Below, piece after piece: positions 41,611 through 52,021 of a stretch of DNA of 64,000 nucleotides. A model generated the notes under the pieces. It did no database searches. It was not told the DNA's origin and worked only from the letters and a program-made list of their open reading frames with translations. The stretch is from Acanthacorydalis orientalis. Lineage: Eukaryota; Arthropoda; Insecta; Megaloptera; Corydalidae. The position numbers and the translations under genes are program-made. Numbering within the stretch: the stretch's first letter is position 1; every line of letters begins with the position of its first letter. The stretch lies in contig CM068321.1 in assembly GCA_034766995.1 (NCBI GenBank), positions 8,322,526-8,386,525 on the forward strand, read 5' to 3'.

Positions 41611-42179
41611 ATATGATTATTTCGTATTCCACTGCCAACAAATTCTCGATTTTCGTATGAGTATTTTTTTTTTTCAGTTATTTGGCTTTCAACTAGTTCC
41701 AATTATTTTAATAAATTAGTAATCCAATTTGATTACGAAGTATCGTGTGAAATGTCATATAAATACAACATGAATCCGTGTGTTACAAAATGTTTCGATT
41801 TGTGTTTACACACGTGCTATTTCTGAATCCTACTTAATTTGTATTACAAATGTGAAGAAATTTCATTGCTTTTCATATACTGCAACATAATGTTTATAAT
41901 GTTTGTGAATAAAATCTAAATTGATCTGCGCACATCACCTCTGTTTGAGTGATCAAGTCCCGTGTTTTATGAATGTTCGAAATATATTTACATTCAATAT
42001 TTAAGATCTTTCTGTAAATACCGTCTCGTCATTCGAATTCCACTCTTTATGAGTGTCCAAAACAGTATTATTTCTTTTTAAATGCTCATCGTACGAACAA
42101 ACGTTGCTTCAAAACAAGTAACTAGTTCGCTAAATATATACAATTTATTTTTATAAATGTAAATATGTGTCTTTATTAA

Positions 42180-42600
42180 AGATTATTCACGCCGAAGTAA
42201 ATGGTTTAGCGAGCTCGCACGAACAGCCCGGCGAATAAGTGAACCGTACATTTAATTTACACAGCCGCATTTATAATCGCACGAATTCTGACGTACATGA
42301 AATGTAGATTCGTGGATAAACAGTTACGAGATTGCACGCAGTACACGTCTAGAAACGTCGACCCGAATAATATATAAACGTCTATATCCATTCTAATTAA
42401 TATAAGACAAACGTTGCACATCGGGTATTCCATCAACACCGTGTAAATGTGGCTCGGTATTGATTTTCCCGACCGTAAAATGTTCTGTGAAAAACGCTCT
42501 TGAGCGTCGATTTATATATTTTGTCGCGTGTTCTGTGTCTGTTTATTATTGAGTGAGTGAGTGTGTGTGTATGTGCATCTTCTCATAACGAATATCGTTT
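42180..42600. other. CpG-richer noncoding block
   Basis: More CG dinucleotides than the neighbouring sequence (GCGAGCTCGCACGAACAGCC at 42209, CGTCGACCCGAA at 42356). No open frame or splice pattern I can support. An alternative promoter, first exon or enhancer is possible. Confidence 0.3.
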
Positions 42601-42765
42601 TATAAAAACGACACATACAGGATTTGCATGCTTGTTGACAGCATGTATTGGCTTATTTGACAGGTGATATTTTTGAAATTATAACTAGCTTGTATTTACT
42701 ATTGCACCATACAAACATACCGTGTGTTCGTTACGATACGATGTAAACATAAACACATATACATG

Positions 42766-42767
42766 TA

Positions 42768-42805
<38 letters not shown>

Positions 42806-42825
42806 CAAGCACACATACACAAAAA

Positions 42826-42860
<35 letters not shown>
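42766..42860. repeat. (GT)n/(TA)n compound microsatellite
   Basis: GT run, TA run, a short unique piece and a second TA run, just left of the mariner fragment at 42914. Confidence 0.85.
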
Positions 42861-42865
<5 letters not shown>

Positions 42866-42913
42866 AACATACACACAGTTATTTAACTCACAAAATCAAT
42901 ACATAGCTTATAC

Positions 42914-43485
42914 GAGGTAGTGCCAAATATTCTCGGCCTAACATGTTTGCGCATGCGCACGCATGACGAATCTGTACCGTCTGGTAGATTAATGTCTTAG
43001 TAACGTTCAGTAAAAATTTCAATGTTAGAACTGAATCAATCGTACAGTGACAGCGATAAAAGTAAGATTTGTTCTTAACAATGTCAGAAGTAGCCAAAAT
43101 TGAGCATCGTGCGGTAATAAAGTTTCTGACAAAAGAAGGGATTTCGCCGCATCAAATAAAACAACGATTAGATGACGTATACGGAGAAGCTTCCCCTTCA
43201 TACTCCGCGGTAAAAGAATGGGCTAAGAGATTTCGGATGGGAGAAGAGTCACTGGAAGATGAATCGCGTTCCGGTCGCCCTGTGGAAGTGCTCACGCCCG
43301 ATTCGGTTGCACTTGTCGAAGACCTGGTGCTTATTGATCGGAGCTTAAAAGTGAAAGAATTATCAGAAATGACCAATCTTTCACAAACAACCGTTCGCCG
43401 AATTCTCAAGGTGGGTTCTCAAACTTTCGGCCGTTCAGCGTCAGCTTCGAGCACCTTGCGCTCGTTCATTTTTAGAGCTCTCGTA
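42914..43485 (+). mobile_element. 5' part of a mariner (HTH domain), 3' truncated
   Basis: The left TIR GGTAGTGCCAAATATTCTCG starts near 42917. The ATG at 43081 opens MSEVAKIEHRAVIKFLTKEG, then EWAKRFRMGEESLEDE, SGRPVEVLTPDSVA and TNLSQTTVRRILK, an intact mariner HTH segment. The frame then leaves the family sequence. A short match to the copy at 45165 (GTTCATTTTTAGAGCTC) ends near 43480, and the catalytic half is lost. Confidence 0.8.
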
Positions 43486-43539
43486 TATATATAAACACAC
43501 TTATTCAGCTTACAAGATCAATACTTAAGTTTATATGTA

Positions 43540-44318
43540 CGAGGGCTGATCATTTTATTCGCAAAACGGTGCTCTATTTTTGAATACCGCATGGCCTTCG
43601 TGCTCCAACCGTTAGGGACGCTTTATTCGGCTTAAATTATTGTATCGACTTACATAGTTTCTCTTCATTATTCCGCGTCTAGTGCCTGTGGCAAAGATTA
43701 TGGCGCCAATGTGCATTTTTTCATTATACCATAAATTATTTATAGAAAGAGCAGCGTTATATCATTTGTTACTGTGTTAGACGTGGTTTAACCGCTTCAG
43801 AAGTAAATAAATGATTGAGACTTATGGAGATGAATGCCTTAAGAAAACTGCAGTATTCAAGTGTCAAATTCAATCTGCCAGTAAGCAAATAATGCTTATT
43901 TTTATATATAAAAGGCATTCTTTTGACCCATTTCATACGACGTGGAACAACAATGAACAAGGAGACCCATCCAAAGTTTTTAGTGAGAAGTTTCGCCGCG
44001 CTATTTGAGAAAAACGCCCGGATCTTCATGAAGGGATGTGGTTTCTTCATCACGGTAACGAAATGCCCCACACAGACAACATTATGCAGTTTGTGATTAA
44101 AAAAAAAGTCTGAAGGGGAAACGTTTTGGGTCTAATGAAGAGCTCTGCGCAGTATAGCAAACAACGGGTTACAGGAAACATACAACGTGTAGATAATACA
44201 GAGACAAAGGTGTATACACTTTAAAGGGGAATATTTTGAAAAGAAAAATTACCGCACGATTCGTCATACGAAAAAAATGTGAGGACTCATTCCACGAATT
44301 AAATGATCATTCACCATG
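43540..44318 (+). mobile_element. Degenerate mariner of another family
   Basis: The left TIR CGAGGGCTGATCATTTTATT follows TA, and a weaker inverted copy (GAATTAAATGATCATTC) ends near 44318. Coding remnants: SKVFSEKFRRAI (near 43972), EKRPDLHEGMWFLHHGN and MQFVIKKK. The HHGN block has G where active mariners have the second catalytic D. Ends GEYFEKKN (near 44230). Confidence 0.7.
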
Positions 44319-44518
44319 TATATTCAATAACATTAATAAATTCGTATTTCGTTTGTTACGAAACCGTATAAATGTACCTATTTATTCATTAATAATGTTC
44401 GATGAAGAATTTAAAAGAAAATTAAATAAAAAATGTGCCTACAAATATTTGTATACTCTTCAGTTTCAACCTTGAGTCGAGCATTGAAATACAATAAATT
44501 AAAAACCATTTAAACAAG

Positions 44519-44519
<1 letters not shown>

Positions 44520-44561
<42 letters not shown>

Positions 44562-44600
44562 GTATATATATATGTATATATATATTTATATATATATATT
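44520..44600. repeat. Imperfect (TA)n with periodic TG interruptions
   Basis: TA tract broken by TGTA at roughly 12-bp intervals. Confidence 0.8.
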
Positions 44601-45051
44601 CAACACATAAGTGATCTTTCTCACAATTCTTTATCGAACATGTGTAAATATTTTACTGAAAAGCTTGAAATTCTTTTCAATTTAAAGTATACCTATAAGT
44701 TTGTATACACACACGAGTGAATGTATGTGTGTGTATATATATATATATATATACATACACACATACATACATACATATATTTATTTATATACATACATAC
44801 GTACGTACATACATATTAGGCACATATAAATTAAATGTATTTGCATATATACACACTCGTATATAAAAACTCTTCTCATCAATCACTTCTTTTCGGAACT
44901 GATCTGTTATGTTTATTTTTTATTTCGAGAAAAAAAATTCGTATAATTGTATTTACTTTTTTATTTATTTTATTCGGGGTTCTAAAAATTTTTATAGAAT
45001 AAAAATATCTTTAACAGAACCATATTTCTGTGTCTATTGTATAAAAACTAA

Positions 45052-45054
<3 letters not shown>

Positions 45055-45138
<84 letters not shown>
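45055..45138. repeat. (CT)n(TA)n compound microsatellite
   Basis: CT run followed by TA run, close to the left end of the mariner at 45165. Confidence 0.9.
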
Positions 45139-45145
<7 letters not shown>

Positions 45146-45164
45146 CATGCATACATATACACAA

Positions 45165-46409
45165 GGGTAGTGCCAAATGTTCTCGGCCTAGATAGGAAGG
45201 AATGTAAGTAAAAAAGATTTGACTATTTTTCGACTTCAAAATACATTTTTACAGCGTTTAATTAGCATTTCTGTACTCTTATAAAAGTAATGTTCCGTTT
45301 TCGTATTAAAATGGTCAGTTATCACTGTTTTCAGCTCATTGACATCATTCAAATGCTGTACATCGTTTTTCAAGTTCACAAAAAGTTAACAATCGGTAGA
45401 ATCCATGCCTGGATTATAGGGTGGGTGGTTAAGTCTTTTGCAGTCATACTCTCGAATAGCGGCTTGAGAAACACTAACGATGTGAACTTGTGTATTATGC
45501 AACAAGTGCATACGTTTTGTTAGTTTTTCATGCCGTTTTCCGAATATCATCCAGAAGTTTATGCAATAATGTTACATAATATAGAGCCATTAACGATGGT
45601 ATTGCGCTCTTTAAAATCTATTAATAAAATGACATTGATATCGCAAAAAAATTGTGACCATGATCTACTTTGTGAATTGACACGTAGACTTTTCTTAATC
45701 ATAGTTCAACTGCTCGCCGCTGATCCATGGATTCTCTTTTAGACAGAAGATTGCAGTAAAGGGTCATTGTTTCATTCGCTGCTACAATAGACTCTATTAG
45801 TGCATTTGTGTATGATCCACAGAGCTTAAAAATGAACGTGCGCAGGCTATTCTACGCTGATGCTGAACGGTCGAAAGAGGTTTAGGCACCTGGCTTGCAT
45901 TGACATTAATAATAGTCGTCATAATACCTAAATGGTCGTAGAGAATTCGTTGAACGGTTATTTGTGAAAGATTGGACATTACTGATAATTTTTCCATTTT
46001 TAAGCACAGATCACTAAGCATCATGTCTTCGACAAGTGCAACAGAATCGGGCGTGAGAACTTTCACAGGGCGTGATTTGTTTTCCAGTGACTCTTCTCCC
46101 ATTCTTTTACCAAAGAGAATAATTGGGAAGATTCTCTATTTACGCCATCTAAGCGTTGTTTTACTTTGTACGATGTGCCCCTTTGTCAGAAAATTGATTA
46201 CCTCACAGTACTCAATTTTGGTTATTTGTAACATTGTTAAGAACAAATATTACTTTTATCGCTATCATTGCACTGCCCATCAAGTTATAACCTTGAAATT
46301 TTTACCGTCTTAGCATTCGAAAATTTTAAGACATGAACCTATCACACTGTACAGATTCTTCATACGTGCGCATGCGCAAACATGTTAGGCCGAGAATATT
46401 TGGCGCCAC

Positions 46410-46411
<2 letters not shown>
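45165..46411 (-). mobile_element. Near-full-length mariner, inactive
   Basis: The termini GGGTAGTGCCAAATGTTCTC and its inverted partner GAGAATATTTGGCGCCACCC bound 1,247 bp. On the minus strand the HTH part (46102 downwards: MGEESLENKSRPVKVLTPDS) is followed by a decayed catalytic part with LLHNTQVHIV where the family has LLHDN and by LNHPPYNP. Same family as the fragment at 42914. (TA)n tracts flank it. Confidence 0.8.

Positions 46412-46475
<64 letters not shown>
46412..46475. repeat. (TA)n microsatellite
   Basis: Directly abuts the right end of the mariner at 45165-46411. Confidence 0.9.
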
Positions 46476-46478
<3 letters not shown>

Positions 46479-46833
46479 TAAAATCGGATAATTATGACAA
46501 TCGACAAGACATTATTACCATAAATGGTAGCAGAACAGTAGGTAGAATAAATAAACACTATATTATAAAATATAAATAAAAAACGAAAACGAAAAGGTCT
46601 GTAAAGAGAAATACTGATTTAATTATTACAACATTAAAGATGATTTATTAAAACGGACAATGCACTGAAATTTATATGAATTGAAATATTGAAATTTTGT
46701 TTACGATATTAACATAAAAAGAAAGTATTTTTATGTAAAAAGTATTATCGAAAGTGAGTTAATGCAATTAAATATAATACTCTAATAATTGAAATTAAAT
46801 ACTTGTATCCAGCACTGTAGATGTATGTGTGTG

Positions 46834-46838
<5 letters not shown>

Positions 46839-46885
<47 letters not shown>
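46839..46885. repeat. (TA)n microsatellite
   Basis: About 46 bp. Confidence 0.9.
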
Positions 46886-46886
<1 letters not shown>

Positions 46887-46890
<4 letters not shown>

Positions 46891-48112
46891 TCAAAGTTTA
46901 AATATTAGCATAATGATTATAATTAGTGAAAGTTAAATCCAATTTACTAACATTGTAATTAATATTATACGGTCATAGTCTCACCCCGCCGAGTAAAGAA
47001 ACAAAATAATTAAAGTTTTTAAGAGAGTATATATTTTTTTATTCTTTTAATTAACAGTTTATTTTAAATTGTATTCATTATGTATATAGTACATTAATAA
47101 TGTTGAAGAAAATTAAATGCATAAAATATATGAAGAATTGTAAATTGACTTCGTTTCATCATCAATGCATGCTAACAAGATTGAACTCATCGCTTTATTT
47201 GATCTTATTAATGTTGTTGTAAAGTGTATTTTCTACGTGCTGTTATTTATTCAAACAATAGAAATATGAATCATCAAAAATGAATGAATGAATGAATATT
47301 TAATATTTTACAATGAAGTAGTTCGTCGAAATTAAAATAAAAATAAATATACACTTGACTAAATTTGCTACTATTTGACTACGAAGCTGACAAAGAGAAC
47401 AGAAAAATATTCAAAAGTCCATTTATTCCATTTTGTATCTTTATTTAGTTAAACATAAATATGCTTTATAACGAGTTGTTTGTAAACAACAGATTTTTGA
47501 CTTTAATATTATTGTTTAATAGTTTTTTAAATGAAAATATTATATAACTCTTCACTGAACAGTAAATGTTTATCTTATAAGAATATATTATTTATTTTGA
47601 TCTCAGCAGTATGATTTTAAACTAAAATGTTATTAACTATTAGTCTGTAACTGTAACTAAAAAAAATATTTTGTCCTTATTTAACGTAAATCACAAATTC
47701 GAAAGTTTAAGAGATAGAAAAAAAATATATTTTTTGTAATAGTCCATTGACACATGAACCATTATTCCAAATAAGGAATTGTACACGTTTACATGTTATC
47801 TTCATTTCTATGGTAATAACATGTTTTCATTAACATACACTTCCATATTCTATTCAAAGTGATTAAAATAGTATATTTTAATTATATTCTATTTTTCACT
47901 TGTAATTTAATTATACTTGTCTCTGTTTATACCATTAAAAACACAGTTTAGGTATATCGTATTTCACTTTTAAATTATTTACAAAAAATTAACTTTCATA
48001 AATTCCAATTACATAAAAATAACCCGCAATATCATTTATGAATAACACAAGAAAGTTTACATCTTCAGATAACTTGTGTTGATAAAATAAAAATAATGAT
48101 TTTATTAACAAA
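46887..48112. other. Gene-free stretch
   Basis: AT-rich, with no supported gene or repeat borders. Short (TGAA)n repeats at 47280-47297. Confidence 0.5.
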
Positions 48113-48237
48113 GTTTATGGTGCCACAACATTCGGTTCCACAGATGAACATACATTGGTCAATACATTCGTTCATATGAACATCGTTTAAACAGACACAG
48201 TTTTCTACATAGTGGACTCATTTGTGGTGCCATAAAC
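48113..48237. mobile_element. MITE with perfect 16-bp TIRs
   Basis: GTTTATGGTGCCACAA at the left and its exact complement at the right, 125 bp, no coding potential. The superfamily cannot be assigned from the ends alone. Confidence 0.7.
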
Positions 48238-48332
48238 ACTCGAGCGAAAGAACTACCAGTTTCTTAAACTCAAATTACTTAAAAATGACAAAGTATGAAA
48301 CTGTTTGTAACGAATAACACGAACTATGTATA

Positions 48333-49108
48333 CGTCGTTTGATAAGTTTACTAAATTTCTATGATATGGCACCACTTTGGTAACGTCGCTGATAAGTGTT
48401 ACTTTTCAAATTAGCATAGACAAAATTTCAGCCAGAAGCAACGCGGTGTTCACGTTCTACAGGTGTTTGAAGTGAGTATTGCAGCAGTTGTCGCAAAAAT
48501 AGAAAAAAATGAGCGTCTTTTGCGTTGATTCATCATCGTGGATGAAGAATGGATCCACCACTACACACCTGGCTCAAAGCGGCGGATAACGATTTGTGAA
48601 AGTGTGCCGAAGAAGGCCGTTTTGTTGGCTGGAAAGGTGATGACCACTGTTCTTTTGGTATTCGTAAGGAATCATCCTGATCGACTACTTAACGAAGAGG
48701 AAAACGATAACAGGAGTCTATTGTGCAACATTATTGACCCGTCTGAAAGAAGAGCTAAAACAAAAACGGGCAAAATTGGTGCACAAAAGAGTGCTCTTTC
48801 ACCAGGACAAAGTACCGTCCCACAAATCGACCGTCGCTATGATAAAATTGCAAGAATTAGACTTCGAATTGATTCCTCATTCCCCCTATTTTCCGGACTT
48901 GGCCCTGTACGACTTCTTCCTCTTCCTAAACTTGAAAATTTGGCTCAGAGGGAAGAAATTCTCGTCGAATTAGGATGCCAATGCCGCCATCAATGCATAT
49001 TTTGTAGACTCGCTAGACAAAGTGTATAGAGACCTCAATGGAGACTATGTTGAGAAATGGTTTTTTTTAAAAAAAAAACTATTATACCATTCTTACCAAA
49101 CGACCTAC
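48333..49108 (+). mobile_element. Second catalytic-half-only mariner
   Basis: Same family as 27735: CGTCGTTTGATAAGTTTACT at the left and TCTTACCAAACGACCT at the right. Open parts encode WIHHYTPGSKRR (48538 on) and, in another frame, LKEELKQKRAKL, LFHQDKVPSHKS, IPHSPYFPDL and YDFFLF. The HTH domain is missing, as in the first copy. Confidence 0.8.
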
Positions 49109-49125
49109 AAATATATACATATATA

Positions 49126-49290
49126 ATTAAAACGTGTAAAAAGAAGGACGAAATTTAGTAAATTTTAAATGTAAGAAAGTAAAAGCAGCAAGTAATTATA
49201 TATATATATATATATATATATAATTTGTTACTTTTACTTTCTTGTATTAAAATTTTCTAAATTTAATCTTTCTTTTTAAAAAGTTTTAAT
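49126..49290. repeat. Hairpin centred on a (TA)n tract
   Basis: Arms of about 70 bp: ATTAAAACGTGTAAAAAGAA and AAGAAAGTAAAAGCAGCAAG are inverted at the right as TGTTACTTTTACTTTCTTG and CTTTTTAAAAAGTTTTAAT. The (TA)n at 49197-49222 is the apex. Confidence 0.65.
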
Positions 49291-49808
49291 ATTCAAACTG
49301 AATAATTCTATTACGTTAATGTATAGTAACTACCAGTTCTGTAATCACGAAACTGCCCATTTCTTTTACAAATTAATTCTGTTTTATATGCAGTGAAATT
49401 CATTAACATTACTAAACTTTATTGCAACCATTTCATTTCTAATACATTTTTAGCGTTACTGAATTATTATGACTGTTGAATATAGTAAAATCGTAATGTA
49501 ATTAATCTTATTTTATGTACACATTGAGGCTTCGCTTCTGACCTAATAACAGTGGCCCAACCCCTAACGCCTTCACTCATCACTTACTAGGGCACATCGA
49601 TCTTTGTATATTGCTTGATACTTTTTATACTAATTGCGTAACTTATAAATACAAAAACAATTCTGTACACTTACAGGTTTTTCTAGATAGAAATGTAATT
49701 AAGTTTAGTAGTACAATTCATTTGTTATTTTCTATAATTATAATATATTTTTATAGAAACTGTGAAATTATAGAAGATAGAAACTTCACTGGATCATTAC
49801 AATTAATT

Positions 49809-49809
49809 G

Positions 49810-49874
<65 letters not shown>
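49809..49874. repeat. (TA)n microsatellite
   Basis: About 65 bp. It gives rise to spurious Tyr/Ile open frames on both strands. Confidence 0.9.
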
Positions 49875-49878
<4 letters not shown>

Positions 49879-50040
49879 CAAACTTATGCCAAAATTGACA
49901 ATATGTAGATACTCTTCTGTGTCTGTTAAACTTTCGTACTGACAATGTGATAGATATTATTAACAAATATTCTAAACAATACCAAAAGAATTTTATTGTA
50001 TGCTTCACAAATAAAACTCGTATTAAGTTTTAGAATTATG

Positions 50041-50144
50041 ATTGAATTCAAATTTACGAATGAATTAACATCATAAATATTTCAAAAGTGCTATTTATAA
50101 AACTATTCAATAATTGATTATTGTCTTTTTAATAAAAAAAATAT

Positions 50145-50199
<55 letters not shown>

Positions 50200-50235
50200 A
50201 TACTACTGTCATCATTCTCAGAGTACAACCACAGA
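50041..50235. repeat. Foldback family arm with (TA)n insert
   Basis: AATTCAAATTTACGAATGAA, TTCAATAATTGATTATTGTC, a (TA)n tract at 50150-50191, then CTGTCATCATTCTCAGAGTA. Confidence 0.5.
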
Positions 50236-50244
50236 AATTTATTT

Positions 50245-50490
50245 TTTTATTTTCATAAATGGTTTTTTCGCTCACTCCACAAACCAATGTTTAATAACTG
50301 TTTATTGATTTTTTTTATTGTTATTTATGCATATTTTGATACCGATAGATCATCATTATAGCGCTAAGATACAGAAAAATCTATTTTTTTTATATATCTG
50401 TTCTCAAAGAATGATGGCACTGACTTCTGAATACACATAAAAATGAAAATAAACTAAAATAAATCATTAAAAATTCGTTAAGTGACATTT
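50245..50490. mobile_element. Foldback family copy
   Basis: The left part (CTCACTCCACAAACCAATG, ATATTTTGATACCGATAGAT, AGCGCTAAGATACAG) and a shorter inverted right part (AAAGAATGATGGCACTGACT). Confidence 0.55.
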
Positions 50491-51864
50491 TATGTTTATA
50501 TTATTAATTCATTGCTTTATGTGTTTTCCTCTGCATTTGGACTGTTCTAAACGAATTCTGAGTTCATTTTGTCAATGACCAGTTTGAACTTTTAAATATA
50601 TCTTAAATTAGAACCGTGTAGGACACGTGCAGTATTTTAAAAGCATTTTGCGATTTGTGTCGATTTTCGTCATCTCTATGCAGGTCTTGAGTTGAAATTC
50701 TATCTAAAGATAAAGAAATTCGAAACCGGTCGTAGAAAAATAGACATATATGACGTACAGGATTCACGTAGAAAAATTAATTCATTTATAAAAGTAACCT
50801 AGTAAAATTTCATCTGATGTTAAACAAGCACTATAAAAATTAATGGATAAAATGTATAAAAGTTGACTTACTTCTGTATCAGAGACCTAATAAACATAGA
50901 CTGATAATTTATAACTATAAAAGATCAATCGAAATGCAAATATTTTATTCTAAAAATGTATTCTTTCAAATACAAAAAAGGATTGTAATAGAATATATAT
51001 AATGTTTATGAATAATTGACTATCCTTTTCAAGTTTTTTAATACTATTAGATGGTACAAATATGATAGATAAGAATAAATTAAATATATTTTAATATGTT
51101 AGAAGAGTAGTTACAAAATACAACAATACGAACAACAATACATTTTTTATTTATGAGCGAAATAGAGATTTGACCTTTGAAAGTCAAATGTCGCTCTCTG
51201 TCTTATGTAAATAATTTATATCTATAATGGTGTAGTTATTCATTTTTATTGCCGATACGGATATATTCGTAGATATAATAAAAAAAGATAAGACAGTACT
51301 TTACAATGGACACTTATTAAAGTATCCTTTATATTAATCGTTCACATATTTAACAACCTTTTACACTCTAAATAAGGCACACAAAACTTAAATTATATTT
51401 TGCTATATTTTTCTATTGCAAAATATATATATACCAACATATAAATGATATTACCAGTGTATGTTCATTACGTTTATGTTTCGAATAGAACAGAAATGCA
51501 TTAAAATATTAAAAAAAATCATTCAAGGTATGCAAATGCGTACATCCTATGTCTTCATTAAAATAAAATGATGTAAATATATAAATTATTTCACTGTGAT
51601 CACGGCTTAAATAACGCAATTTATTACAGTTCATATTACGCGTTACGAAAATAGAATGCAAATATCATCACAACGAGAACATTATACATGTACGCGAAAG
51701 AATATATTACAGTGGATGTAATAAAAAAATATGTTCCGAGTCGTCGTTGTTATATGCTTAATAAATTATCATCGTATAACTTAAACCGGCCACGCAAATA
51801 CGTTTAATTATTTAATATCCACTTAGCATTAATTTACCGTGACGTAACCTGTCATCGATTTCAG

Positions 51865-52021
51865 ATGAGCGATACGAAAGCAGCCGATACAGTACCGGGA
51901 CTTGGTTTCAAGGATAAAGATAAAGCTTTGGAAACGATCAAAGCGTTAGAAGGACGTGATCCCGATTACCAGAAGTTTGCCGTTAAAGGACTCATAGGCA
52001 GAGCAAATAGGACATTGTCAA
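51865..52021 (+). CDS. Uncharacterised gene, coding exon 1
   Basis: Residues 1-52 plus one base, from MSDTKAADTVPGLGF to NRTLS. The exon starts exactly at the ATG after a TTTCAG acceptor. Confidence 0.88.

Noticed and set aside
51165..51225. Small stem-loop (GATTTGACCTTTGAAAGTCAA) as an RNA gene
   Set aside because: The stem is short and imperfect, and nothing else suggests a structured RNA.
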